A DNA stretch of 64,000 bases, from positions 1,482,962 to 1,546,961 of the forward strand of contig NC_008278.1 in the NCBI RefSeq assembly GCF_000058485.1. Reading direction: 5' to 3'. The stretch is from Frankia alni ACN14a. GTDB taxonomy: Bacteria > Actinomycetota > Actinomycetes > Frankiales > Frankiaceae. Positions 41,705-50,853 of the stretch are shown piece after piece. The notes under the pieces were generated by a model, which had not been told where the DNA came from, ran no database searches, and worked only from the letters and a program-made list of their open reading frames with translations. Numbering within the stretch: position 1 is the first letter of the stretch; each line of letters opens with the position of its first letter. The translations under genes and the position numbers were made by a program.

Positions 41705-43099
41705 TTGACGACCACCCCGGCCACCCCCGCCACCCCCGCCACCCCCGCCAGCCCCGACGTCGCCGGCCGCAGCGAGGCGTACGCCGACGATCGTCGGCAC
41801 GTGTTCCACTCCTGGTCGGCCCAGGCCAGCCTCGACCCGGTGGTCGTCGCCGGCGCCGAGGGAAGCTGGTTCTGGGACGAGTCCGGCCGCCGCTACCTGG
41901 ACTTCTCCTCGCAGCTGGTCAACGCCAACATCGGCCACCAGCACCCGGCGGTGGTCGAGGCGATCGCCGCGCAGGCCCGTTCGCTGACGACCGTCGCGCC
42001 GTTCCACGCCCACGAGGTGCGTTCCCGCGCCGCGCGCCTCATCGCCGAACGCGCGCCGGGCGACCTCGACCGCGTCTTCTTCACCAATGGCGGGGCCGAG
42101 GCCACCGAGAACGCGGTGCGCATCGCCCGGCTCGCCACCGGCCGCCACAAGATCCTCGCCGCCTACCGCTCGTACCACGGCGCGACCGGCGGCTCGATCA
42201 CCCTGACCGGGGAGCCGCGACGCTGGCCCAGCGAACCGGGGATCCCCGGCGTGGTGCACTTCTTCGGGCCCTACCCGTACCGCTCGCCGTTCCACGCCGT
42301 CGACGCCGCCGAGGAGTCCGACCGCGCGCTCGCCCACCTCGCGGAGGTGATCGCGCTGGAGGGCCCCGCGACGATCGCGGCGATCATCGTCGAGCCGGTC
42401 GTCGGCACGAACGGGATCCTGGTGCCGCCGCCGGGGTACCTCGCCGGGGTGCGTGAGCTGTGCGACACCCACGGCATCGTGTTCATCGCCGACGAGGTGA
42501 TGTCCGGCTTCGGCCGGTGCGGCGAGTGGTTCGCCGTCGACCACTGGGGGGTCGTCCCGGATCTGATCTGCTTCGCCAAGGGCGTGAACTCCGGCTACGT
42601 CCCGCTTGGCGGGGTGATCCTCGCCCCGCATCTCGCCGACGCCTTCGCCGAGCGCCCCTACCCGGGCGGGCTGACCTACTCGGGGCACCTGCTGGGCTGC
42701 GCCGCGGCGGTCGCCTCGATCGAGGCGTTCGAGGCGGAGGGGATCCTCGACCACGTGCGGATGCTCGGCACCGAGGTCATCGGGCCGGGGCTGGCGAAGC
42801 TGGCGGCGAACCATCCGTCGGTCGGCGAGGTCCGCGGGCTCGGGGTGTTCTGGGCGCTGGAGCTGGTCCGCGACGGCGCCACCCGCGAGCCGCTCGTGCC
42901 GTTCAACGCCGCGGGCCCGGCCGCGGCCCCGATGGGTGCGGTCGCCGCGGCCTGCCGCGAGCGCGGCCTGTGGCCGTTCACCCACTTCAACCGGGTGCAC
43001 GTGGTCCCGCCGTGCACCATCTCCGTGGCGGACGCGCGGACCGGTCTGGCCATCCTCGACGAGGCGCTGACAATCGCCGACGGCTTCACCACGGCCTGA
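41705..43099 (+). CDS. Class III omega-aminotransferase (beta-alanine/beta-aminoisobutyrate:pyruvate type)
   Basis: This 464-residue PLP enzyme has FFTNGGAEATENAVRIAR, SYHGATGGSITLTGEPRRWP, IADEVMSGFGRCGEW and the PLP lysine in CFAKGVNSGYVPLG. It transfers the amino group of a beta-amino acid to a keto acid, linking beta-ureidopropionase to MmsA. The TTG start at 41705 is supported by GAGGAGAGGA nine bases upstream. Like the ABC ATPase, it begins with an Ala-Thr-Pro run from imperfect 9-bp repeats. It is the last gene before a strong hairpin. Confidence 0.93.
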   Translation: MTTTPATPATPATPASPDVAGRSEAYADDRRHVFHSWSAQASLDPVVVAGAEGSWFWDESGRRYLDFSSQLVNANIGHQHPAVVEAIAAQARSLTTVAPFHAHEVRSRAARLIAERAPGDLDRVFFTNGGAEATENAVRIARLATGRHKILAAYRSYHGATGGSITLTGEPRRWPSEPGIPGVVHFFGPYPYRSPFHAVDAAEESDRALAHLAEVIALEGPATIAAIIVEPVVGTNGILVPPPGYLAGVRELCDTHGIVFIADEVMSGFGRCGEWFAVDHWGVVPDLICFAKGVNSGYVPLGGVILAPHLADAFAERPYPGGLTYSGHLLGCAAAVASIEAFEAEGILDHVRMLGTEVIGPGLAKLAANHPSVGEVRGLGVFWALELVRDGATREPLVPFNAAGPAAAPMGAVAAACRERGLWPFTHFNRVHVVPPCTISVADARTGLAILDEALTIADGFTTA

Positions 43100-43110
43100 C
43101 CCCGCACATG

Positions 43111-43148
43111 CCGGAGCCCCGGCGGGGACCTACCCGCCGGGGCTCCGG
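43111..43148 (+). terminator. Strong 16-bp stem terminator after the pyrimidine operon
   Basis: CCGGAGCCCCGGCGGG at 43111-43126 pairs perfectly with 43133-43148 across a six-base loop. It lies 11 bases after the aminotransferase stop and between converging genes, so it can serve both directions. Confidence 0.85.
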
Positions 43149-43189
43149 GTGGTGCAGGTGGTGCGAGTGGTGCGAGTCGGAAAGTCCGC

Positions 43190-45478
43190 TCAGTGGGTGG
43201 GTTCCCCCGTCCGGGGACTGTCCTGCTCCCGCGCCGGCTGGCCGGGGACCTGTCGGACGTGACCGCCGGTGCCGACCGGCTGGCCGGCGGAGGTCAGCGC
43301 GTCCGCGGGCAGCGGGGTGTGCGCCAACTCCTCGATGTCATCGGCGGACTCGACGGAGATCCGCGGCAGGATCCGGTCGAGCCAGGCCGGCACCCACCAG
43401 TTCGCCTTGCCGAAGATGTGCATGAGCGAGGGCACGAGGATGGTTCGGATGATGAACGCGTCGATCACGATCGCGCTCGCGAGCCCGAGCCCCATCAACT
43501 TGATGACGCGTTCGTCGCCGAGGATGAACGAGGCGAACACCAGGGTCATGATGGCGCCGGCGGCGGAGATGACCCGGCCGGTCTCGGCCTGCCCGAGCGA
43601 GACGGCGAGCCGGTTGTCCCGGCGCGCGGTCCACTCCTCGTGCATCCGGCTGACCAGGAACACCTCGTAGTCCATGGACAGGCCGAACAGGATCGCGAAC
43701 AGGATGACCGGGATGAACGCCTCGACCGGGCCGCCGCTGATGCTGAACACCGACGATCCCCAGCCCCACTGGAACACCGCGACGACGACGCCGAAGGCCG
43801 CGCCGACGGCGAGCAGGTTCATCACGGACGCCGTCAAGGGGACCAGCAGGCTGCGGAAGACCGCGACCAGCAGCAGGAAGGCGAGCACGACCACGATGCC
43901 GATGAACAGCGGCAGCTTGCTCGACAGCGTGCTGGAGAAGTCCTCGAAGATCGCCGTGATACCGCCGACGTAGATCCCGGTGCCGGACCGGTTGGCCTGC
44001 GGGACGACGTCGTCGCGCAGCTTCTTCAGCAGCTTCGAGGTGTCCTCGGCCTGCGGGCTCGTCGTCGGGTACAGGGAGACGATCGCCGCCTGGCCGTTCG
44101 GGCTCGGCCGTGGCTCCGACACCGACGCGACGCCCGGGGTGGCGCGGGCCGCCTTCACCACGGCGTTGAGGTTGGCGGTGTCCTGCGGGGACTTGATCTC
44201 CGCGACGATCGTGAACGGGCCGTTGAAGCCGGGGCCGAACCCGTCGGCGAGCAGGTCGTACCCGCGCTTGGTGGTCTTCGAGGTGTCGCCGTTGCCGAGG
44301 TCGGAGGAGCCGAGCCGCAGCGAGAAGAACGGGATCGCGATGACGAGGATCACCACGGCGCTGATGACGGCGAACAACTGGGGCCGGCGCTCGATGCCCT
44401 TGGCCCAGCGCCACCAGAAGCCCCCGGTGTTCTCGTACTCCGGGCCGCTGTCGGCGAGCTTGCGTCGGTCGCGCTTGTTCAGCACCCGCATGCCGTAGAA
44501 GCCCAGCAGGGCGGGCAGCAGCGTGACGGCCGCCGCCATGGTCATCGCGACGGCCACCGCCGCCGAGATCGCCACGCCGTACAGGAAGCTCACCCCGAGG
44601 GCGAACATGCCGAGCAGCGCGATGCAGACCGTGATGCCGGCGAACAGCACGGCGCGGCCCGAGGTGTTCACCGCGGTGACCGCGGCCTCCTCGGGCGACT
44701 TGCCGGCCCGCAGGCCGATGCGGTGCCGGTTGACGATGAACAGCGCGTAGTCGATCCCCACGCCGAGGCCGATCAGGGTCGCCAGGATCGGGCTGAACTC
44801 GGCGATGGTGAGCACGTGCGAGAGCAGGATGATCAGCAGGCTGCCGACCCCGAGCGCGACGATGGCGGTGATCAGCGGCAGCGTCATGGCCAGCAGCGAG
44901 CCGAAGGCGATGAACAGGATGATCGCCGCGGCGACGATGCCGATGAGCTCGCTGTAGCTCTGCTGCTGCTGCTCGGTGATCGACACGACCTGACCGGTGG
45001 CCTCGACCTGCAGGGTGCTGGAGCCGTAGCCGCGGGCGGTGTCGACGAGCTGCTGGATGTCGTCCTTGGGCAGGTCGATGCCCTGCTCGTCGAAGTCGAT
45101 CGTGGCGAAGGCGGTGAGCCCGTCCTTGCTGACCTGCGAGGCCCCGCGCGGGCCGTAGGGGCTGCCGACGTCCGAGACGTGCGGGACCTTGGCCAGCTTG
45201 TCGAGCATCTCCGCCACCGGCGCCTTCAGGGCCGGGTCGGTGATGGGGGCGCCGTTCTTGCTGTGCAGCACGATGGTGGCGCTGTCTCCCGAAGCGGCCG
45301 GGAAGTCGCGCTGCAGCAGGTCGATCGCCTTCTGCGAGTCGGTGCCGGGCAGGGAGAAGGCGTCCTTGTAGTCGCTTCCGGCCGCCTGGCTGATCCCCCC
45401 GAGGCCGATGATTGCGACGATCCACAGGAGTAGTACGAGCCAGCGGTGCCTGAAGCACCATCGGGCGAGCGAAGCCAC
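43190..45478 (-). CDS. MmpL-type RND exporter
   Basis: This 762-residue protein has two repeats of the MMPL layout: an N-terminal span, a large extracytoplasmic loop (about residues 40-170), a block of spans with LIGLGVGIDYALFIVNRHR, a second loop and a second span block with FGLSMDYEVFLVSRMHEEW. The paired Asp-Tyr residues in GIDYAL and SMDYEV are the proton-relay motif. Such exporters move lipids or drugs, and hopanoid transporters also belong to this superfamily. The GTG start follows GAGGGGAAACC. It is divergent from a TetR gene. Confidence 0.92.
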   Translation of the reverse strand: MASLARWCFRHRWLVLLLWIVAIIGLGGISQAAGSDYKDAFSLPGTDSQKAIDLLQRDFPAASGDSATIVLHSKNGAPITDPALKAPVAEMLDKLAKVPHVSDVGSPYGPRGASQVSKDGLTAFATIDFDEQGIDLPKDDIQQLVDTARGYGSSTLQVEATGQVVSITEQQQQSYSELIGIVAAAIILFIAFGSLLAMTLPLITAIVALGVGSLLIILLSHVLTIAEFSPILATLIGLGVGIDYALFIVNRHRIGLRAGKSPEEAAVTAVNTSGRAVLFAGITVCIALLGMFALGVSFLYGVAISAAVAVAMTMAAAVTLLPALLGFYGMRVLNKRDRRKLADSGPEYENTGGFWWRWAKGIERRPQLFAVISAVVILVIAIPFFSLRLGSSDLGNGDTSKTTKRGYDLLADGFGPGFNGPFTIVAEIKSPQDTANLNAVVKAARATPGVASVSEPRPSPNGQAAIVSLYPTTSPQAEDTSKLLKKLRDDVVPQANRSGTGIYVGGITAIFEDFSSTLSSKLPLFIGIVVVLAFLLLVAVFRSLLVPLTASVMNLLAVGAAFGVVVAVFQWGWGSSVFSISGGPVEAFIPVILFAILFGLSMDYEVFLVSRMHEEWTARRDNRLAVSLGQAETGRVISAAGAIMTLVFASFILGDERVIKLMGLGLASAIVIDAFIIRTILVPSLMHIFGKANWWVPAWLDRILPRISVESADDIEELAHTPLPADALTSAGQPVGTGGHVRQVPGQPAREQDSPRTGEPTH

Positions 45479-45563
45479 GGTTTCCCCTCGAGCGTTGATG
45501 ATCGGTCGGTGTCGTCACCTGCGACGTCTTGATCGGCAGCGATTGTTGCCTGCTACCTGGGAA

Positions 45564-45587
45564 CTTACCGGTCGTTTAGTAGGTAAG
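45564..45587. promoter_or_regulatory. Inverted-repeat operator between the exporter and TetR genes
   Basis: CTTACC at 45564-45569 and GGTAAG at 45582-45587 form a 24-bp dyad in the 159-bp divergent gap, with an AT-rich centre. Its placement and size suit autoregulation by the adjacent TetR protein. Confidence 0.6.
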
Positions 45588-45637
45588 GTTGAGGGTAACA
45601 TTCGTCGCGGACTCGATCGGAGGGGTGCAGGGCTGCC

Positions 45638-46603
45638 ATGGTCGAGTCGACGTCACCCGGGTCAGCGAGCGATACCAGGTCGCGGATCCTCGCCGCGGCG
45701 GTGAGCCTCTTCGGAGAGCAAGGGTATGCCGGCACGTCTGTGAGGGACATCTCCGAGCGACTCGGCGTGACGAAGGCGGCACTCTATTACCACTTCCCGT
45801 CGAAGGAGACCATCCTCGACGCGCTGCTGGAGCCCTTCGTCTCCGAGCTGGGCCGGCTGGTCGAGCTGGTCCACCAGTCGCCGGCGCCGAGCGCCCGGGT
45901 CCTGCTGGAGCGGATGGTCGACATCATGGCCGGCCCCGGCGGCGTCCTGCTCGCCTTCGTCAACGATCCCTCGGTGATTCACCGCAAGATCGGCAAGAGT
46001 GACATGCTCTCCCTGCAGCAGGCCCTGGTCGGGGCGCTCGCCGGTCCGGCGCCGTCGGACCTGCGGCTGCTGCGGGCGCACTGCGCGGTCGGCGCGCTGC
46101 GCGCGGGGATCCTCGGGATGGCGCTCGAGCGCGCCCACGCCCAGGCCCGCGCCGAGGACGCCGACGGCGCCGGGGCTGTCAGGGGCGGGGGTGTCGCCGG
46201 GGTGGGTCCCGGCGACGCGCTGGCCGCCTTCGGTGGGTCCGGCCCGATCGGGGCGGCCGGCCGCGGGGAGCCGCTCTGCTCGGCGGCGCTGCGCAGCGTG
46301 GCGGCCCGGCTGCCGCAGAGCATGCGGCCGCTGGTCTCTGCCGCCGAGCGTCGCGAGATCGTGGCCGCCGCGCTCGCCGCCCTCGGCGCCGAGGAACCGG
46401 TGCCCTGGCCGCCGGGAACCGCCTGCCGACCGGGCGGGGGCGAGGGCGCCCGGTCCACCGGGACCACCGGATCGTGCGTGGAATCCGCGACATCCGGGGC
46501 GCTGTCCGCGTCGGTTTCTTCCGCATCCTCGCTTCCCGGTGTGCGGGGAGTCGGGGTCACCCGGATCGGTGGGCCGAATCCGTCGGGCATCCACCCGGGG
46601 TAG
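45638..46603 (+). CDS. TetR-family regulator
   Basis: This 321-residue protein has an N-terminal TetR helix-turn-helix (AAVSLFGEQGYAGTSVRDISERLGVTKAALYYHFPSKE region, residues about 20-57). It is long for the family because the C-terminal 110 residues are low-complexity Gly/Ser/Pro sequence. It is divergent from the MmpL-type exporter, which it probably represses until a ligand binds. ATG at 45638 follows an AGGG site. The ligand is unknown. Confidence 0.88.
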   Translation: MVESTSPGSASDTRSRILAAAVSLFGEQGYAGTSVRDISERLGVTKAALYYHFPSKETILDALLEPFVSELGRLVELVHQSPAPSARVLLERMVDIMAGPGGVLLAFVNDPSVIHRKIGKSDMLSLQQALVGALAGPAPSDLRLLRAHCAVGALRAGILGMALERAHAQARAEDADGAGAVRGGGVAGVGPGDALAAFGGSGPIGAAGRGEPLCSAALRSVAARLPQSMRPLVSAAERREIVAAALAALGAEEPVPWPPGTACRPGGGEGARSTGTTGSCVESATSGALSASVSSASSLPGVRGVGVTRIGGPNPSGIHPG

Positions 46604-47655
46604 TCCATCCGCTGGATGGATGAGTGGATTGAACCGGCATTCGTGCGGGTGATCGACTGGTGCGGTTGAGTGTCCGATTGGGGTAGTCAGCACCCCCGGC
46701 GGCCACCGAACGTGCCTCCGTCGTCGTGCCGGCGACCACTGTCGGACCTCCCGTGATGCAACTTCGGGGCACATGTGTCGGATGTCACCGTGGCGGGTGA
46801 TATCCACGCCCGGCGGTCCGTCCATTAGGTTCGGAGAAATGCCGCTTTCGATCACGTTTGTCGAAGGCGGTAGGGTGGTCGTCGTGTGGAGGATGGATCA
46901 GTGCTCGGACGATGCCCCACCAGCCTGTCCGGCGTACGTCGCGGACCGGCCCGACCCGGCGCGGGAACGATCCACGGATGAACCTGGGCGCCGACGTGGC
47001 TGCTCCGGTGGCGACCCGATCGGACTGCCGGCAGGGTACTGACGGCAGAGGTGACGGGCCTGCGCCCGCCGGTTGTGATGTCGTGGTGACAGCCCTGCCG
47101 CGGATCGTCGCCGGGTAATTCCGGCGTAGGCAATGCGGTGGGAAATCGCCCCAATACCCGGGCCGGCCGTGGGAAGCGGTTCGCGCGTCCCAGCAGAAGA
47201 TCCCGAATCCATCGTACGACCGTCAAATCGGACCGCACCCGCGGCCGGCGATAGCGGGCGGCCCTGATAGCGGGGACCGTGGCGATAGAGGGAGTGTGAT
47301 AGGGAGTCCGGAGCCGCGCATGTGATCCGCCCGCCCCGATGTCGCCCATCTGACCATGGACGATCCGACGGCGGGACGGTGAAATGGTGGGAGTCGTGGA
47401 CCCGGTGGCGCTCGCGCGCCCGGGGTCCTGAAGTCCGACGCTTGAGAAGCAGTAGCTGTCCGGATCGGCACGGCCATCGAGTGTGGTCGAAGCGGTGGTC
47501 CGACGGGAGAGCTCGTGCCATCGGACCATGCCGATCACGCTGGGTCGGGCCACCTCGCGACGCGGGGCGAGATGAGTGGGGAAAGTAGCAGGTGACGTGC
47601 AACCAGTGCCCGCGGGGGAGAACTGCGTGAAAGGAACGACCGGAAGTGGTGTGTC
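46604..47655. other. Gene-free stretch of about 1 kb
   Basis: Frames are open on both strands, but none shows a ribosome site, known motif or membrane segment. It separates the TetR gene from the hopanoid-linked SDR gene and should contain the promoter of the latter. I see no tRNA or long repeat. It may be a decayed gene. Confidence 0.45.
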
Positions 47656-48492
47656 ATGAGCACACGGTCCCGGCCTGCTTTCCGTGAGGGAGGGTTGACC
47701 GTCCTCACCAACCGGACCGCGCGAACGGGCACAGCCCCCGCCACCTGGCCGCCTCGAACGGCCGTCGTGACCGGCGCATCCAGTGGCATCGGGCGAGAAG
47801 CAGCCCTGCTGCTGGCCGCCGGCGGCTGTCGCTCGCTGCTGGTCGGCCGCAACGGTGCGGCGCTGGACGAGGTCGCTGCCGCCACGGAGGGTCACCGCAT
47901 CTCCGTCGACCTGTCGGCCGCCGGTTCGGAGGTGGCGGTCGCCTCCCGGGCCAGTGAGCTGCTCGGCGATGTCGACCTGCTGGTGTGCTCGGCGGGGCTC
48001 GGCGCCGCCGGCCCGTTCGACATGATGTCGCCGGAGGCGATCGCGGAACTCGTCGCGGTCAACGTCCTGTCGCCGATGGCGCTCGTCCGGGCCATGCTGC
48101 CGGCCATGCTGGATCGTGGGCAGGGGCGCATCCTGATCGTCGGCAGCATCGCCGGTGCGCTCGGCGTGCGCGGCGAGGTGGCCTACTCCGCGACGAAGGC
48201 GGCGATGGTCGGCTTCGCTGACGCACTGCGGGCCGAAGTCGCCGGACGCGGCATCACGGTGACGTTGTGTTTACCTGGCGTCGTCGACACCCCGTTCTTC
48301 CACCGCCGCGGTGCGCCGTACGTGCGGCGATGGCCGCGGCCGATCCCGGCCGCGCTGGTCGCCGAGCGCATGCTGGCGGCGGCGGGACGGGGTAGCGCGG
48401 AGGTCTGGGTCCCAGGGTGGCTGCTCGGCGCGGTGCGGGTCCACGGCGCGGTGCCGTCGCTGTACCGCAGGTTGGCGGGTGTCTTCGGATGA
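47656..48492 (+). CDS. SDR-family oxidoreductase next to hopanoid genes
   Basis: This 278-residue classical SDR has the cofactor loop VVTGASSGIGREAA, NVLSPMALVRAMLP and the catalytic YSATK, ending with a basic hydrophobic tail (WLLGAVRVHGAVPSLYRRL) that may touch the membrane. It is likely an NADP-dependent alcohol/ketone oxidoreductase. It precedes hpnC by 454 bp on the same strand and may belong to the hopanoid region, though its substrate is not known. The ATG at 47656 has a weak GGAAG site. Confidence 0.85.
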   Translation: MSTRSRPAFREGGLTVLTNRTARTGTAPATWPPRTAVVTGASSGIGREAALLLAAGGCRSLLVGRNGAALDEVAAATEGHRISVDLSAAGSEVAVASRASELLGDVDLLVCSAGLGAAGPFDMMSPEAIAELVAVNVLSPMALVRAMLPAMLDRGQGRILIVGSIAGALGVRGEVAYSATKAAMVGFADALRAEVAGRGITVTLCLPGVVDTPFFHRRGAPYVRRWPRPIPAALVAERMLAAAGRGSAEVWVPGWLLGAVRVHGAVPSLYRRLAGVFG

Positions 48493-48946
48493 TCCGGTAC
48501 CGGGGGCGTGCTGCCGGCTGGCCCGTGTCGCCCATTGGGGGTGAGTGACACCGACCACAGCTGCGGCGGCCTTCGGGCCGCCGGCGGCAGACGCGCAGGG
48601 TGGGGCCGAGGGCGCAGGGCGCCGTCGGCCCCGCGCCGCCGGAACCCGGGCGGCACCACGGCGCGCCTGCCAGGACCGGTCACCTGTGTCGGTCCGTCCG
48701 GACCTGCGCAGCAGGTCCCGCGTGAGGCGCGCCCATGACCTCCGGTGCGATCGGGCGCCCTGGTCCGTCGGCGGACCGGGTCGTCGCCAGCGCAGAACCC
48801 GCCGAACCTCGGCGCTGCCCAAGGCCGCGGCGCCGGCCAGGATCCGGCTCCGGCCAGGATCCCGGGCGCCGGCCGCGGCCTGGCGCAGGGACCCCCATCC
48901 CGGCACACCGCGCCCGGAGTGCAGACCGTCATCGAAGGAGAGGCGT
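48493..48946 (+). other. Upstream region of the hopanoid operon
   Basis: This 454-bp stretch has no supported gene. The hpnC frame stays open upstream, but the translated sequence is Arg/Pro-rich and unlike the family. CCGGCCAGGATCC occurs at 48833-48845 and again at 48850-48862. The operon promoter should lie here. Confidence 0.45.
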
Positions 48947-49945
48947 ATGACCGCCATCGACGCCCCAACCGGCCCACCACGCACGCCTGCGCTGTCGGGC
49001 GCGACGGGCCTGTCCACTCCCGCCGAACAGCTCCTGCGCGCCGCGCCGGCGGAGAACTTCCCGGTCTCGCCGATCGTGCTGCCCGCGGCCGTGCGCGCCC
49101 ACTTCAACGCCCTGTACGCCTTCAGCCGGTTCGTCGACAACCTCGGCGACGAGGCCGCGGGCGATCGGCTCGCCCTGCTCGACCGCGTCTCCGCGGATCT
49201 GTCGGTGATCTGGGCCGGCGGTGAGCCGGAACTCGGCGTCCTGCGCCTGCTCGCGCCCACCGTGCGCGCCTGCGACCTGCCCGCCGAGCCCTTCGAGCGG
49301 CTCGTCGAGGCCAACCGTCAGGACCAGCGGGTCACCCGCTACGACACGTTCGACGACCTGGTCCGCTACTGCACCCTGTCGGCCGATCCGATCGGACGGA
49401 TGGTGCTCGGCGTGTTCGGGCTCGCCACCCCCGACCGGGTCGTGCTCTCCGACAAGGTGTGCACCGCGCTGCAGCTCGCCGAGCACTGGCAGGACGTCGC
49501 CGAGGACCTCGCCGCCGGGCGCATCTACCTGCCGCGGGAGGACCTCGACACCTTCGGGGTCACCGAGGACGACCTGCGGGCGAAGGCGGCGAGCCCCGCG
49601 GTGCGCCACCTGATGGCCTTCGAGGTCAGCCGCGCCCGCACCGTGATGGACCAGGGCGCGCCGCTGGTCGCGACCGTGCCGGGCCGGCTGCGGCTGGCCC
49701 TGGCCGGCTTCGTCGGCGGCGGCCGGGCGGCGCTCGACGCGATCCGCCGCGCCGACTACGACGTGCTCGGCGGTCCACCCAAGGCACCCAAGCCGCGGAT
49801 GGCGCGCTTCGCACTGGTGGCGCTCGCGCAGTCGGCGGCCCCGGGAGCGCCGGCGGCGGCCCGCACCGCCGCGGCGGTGGCGACCGCGACCGGCACGGCC
49901 GGCGTCGCGGCCAAGCGCGAGCGCGCTGCGGGGGAGGGCCGATGA
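48947..49945 (+). CDS. hpnC: HpnC, hydroxysqualene synthase
   Basis: This 332-residue squalene/phytoene-synthase-fold protein begins its family region with PAENFPVSPIVLPAAVRAHF and has the two acidic motifs around RFVDNLGDE and HWQDVAEDL. HpnC turns presqualene diphosphate into hydroxysqualene. ATG at 48947 follows GAAGGAGAGG. The last 50 residues are an Ala/Thr-rich tail. It is the first gene of a tightly packed operon and overlaps hpnD by ATGA. Confidence 0.93.
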   Translation: MTAIDAPTGPPRTPALSGATGLSTPAEQLLRAAPAENFPVSPIVLPAAVRAHFNALYAFSRFVDNLGDEAAGDRLALLDRVSADLSVIWAGGEPELGVLRLLAPTVRACDLPAEPFERLVEANRQDQRVTRYDTFDDLVRYCTLSADPIGRMVLGVFGLATPDRVVLSDKVCTALQLAEHWQDVAEDLAAGRIYLPREDLDTFGVTEDDLRAKAASPAVRHLMAFEVSRARTVMDQGAPLVATVPGRLRLALAGFVGGGRAALDAIRRADYDVLGGPPKAPKPRMARFALVALAQSAAPGAPAAARTAAAVATATGTAGVAAKRERAAGEGR

Positions 49946-50853
49946 CCAGCCCGGTGCCGAACCCGACGAGCCGGCCCACCGTGGCCGAGGCCTACGCCGC
50001 CTGCGAGGCCCTCACGAAGGAGGCGGCGCGGAACTTCTCCTACGGCATCCGGCTGCTGCCCCCGGAGAAACGGGGGGCGCTCAGCGCCGTCTACGCGCTG
50101 GCCCGCCACCTGGACGACATCGGTGACGGGGATCTGCCGCCCGAGGAGAAGCTTGCCGGGCTCGCCCAGGTCCGAGCCGAGGTCAACAACCTGGGCGCGG
50201 GCAGCTCCGACCCGATGTACGTCGCCCTCGACGACGCCGCCCGGCGCTTCCCGATCCCGCTGGAGGCGTTCATCGAACTCGCCGACGGCGTCGAGAGTGA
50301 CGTGCACGGCACCACGTACGACACGTTCGACGACATGGTCGGCTACTGCCGGCTCGTCGCCGGCACGATCGGCCGGCTCTCGCTGGGCATCTTCGGCACC
50401 GAGCAGGCGGCCTCCGACCGCTCGGCGCCGGCCATCGCCGACGCCCTCGGCGTGGCCCTGCAGCAGACGAACATCCTTCGTGACGTCCGCGAGGACCTGC
50501 TCGGCGGGCGCATCTACCTGCCGGCGCAGGAGCTCAAGGCCGCCGGGATCGAGCTCGCCGTGGACGCCAGCGGTCGACTCGGCGGACCGCCGACGGCACT
50601 GCTGGGCTACCTGCGGTCCTCGGCGCAGCGGGCCGAGGAGTGGTACGACCGCGGCATGGTGCTGCTCGACCTGCTCGACCGGCGCAGCGCGGCCTGTTGC
50701 GGCGCGATGGCCGGCATCTACCTGCGGCTCAATCGGCGGATCAAGAACGAACCGGCCGCCGTGCTGGACCGTCGGCTGGCGCTGCCCGGGTGGCAGAAGG
50801 CGGTCGTCGCCGCCCGCAGCCTCGCCGGGCGACCGGAGACGAGCGCCGCATGA
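49942..50853 (+). CDS. hpnD: HpnD, presqualene diphosphate synthase
   Basis: This 303-residue enzyme joins two farnesyl diphosphates into presqualene diphosphate. It shows FSYGIRLLPPEKRGALSAVY, the first acidic motif ARHLDDIGD and the second QQTNILRDVREDLLGGRIYLP. The four-base ATGA overlaps at both ends (with hpnC and hpnE) indicate coupled translation of consecutive pathway enzymes. Confidence 0.94.
   Translation: MTSPVPNPTSRPTVAEAYAACEALTKEAARNFSYGIRLLPPEKRGALSAVYALARHLDDIGDGDLPPEEKLAGLAQVRAEVNNLGAGSSDPMYVALDDAARRFPIPLEAFIELADGVESDVHGTTYDTFDDMVGYCRLVAGTIGRLSLGIFGTEQAASDRSAPAIADALGVALQQTNILRDVREDLLGGRIYLPAQELKAAGIELAVDASGRLGGPPTALLGYLRSSAQRAEEWYDRGMVLLDLLDRRSAACCGAMAGIYLRLNRRIKNEPAAVLDRRLALPGWQKAVVAARSLAGRPETSAA

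Noticed and set aside
43193-45433. Very long open frame on the plus strand opposite the MmpL-type gene
   Set aside because: It is the GC-bias shadow of the exporter: low-complexity Arg/Asp/Gln/His translation, no family motif, no ribosome site. The same applies to long antisense frames opposite the aldehyde dehydrogenase (9547-10872), the dicarboxylate carrier (11932-13605), the dihydropyrimidinase region (32196-34781), mmsA (34703-36448), hpnE (51860-53932) and shc (54528-56117).
46773-47042. Possible small genes in the gap before the hopanoid region
   Set aside because: Frames overlap on both strands with no start signal or motif, so I list the region as gene-free.
48545-48946. Longer N-terminus for hpnC
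   Set aside because: The upstream in-frame sequence is Arg/Pro-rich and unlike the family, while GAAGGAGAGG precedes the ATG at 48947.
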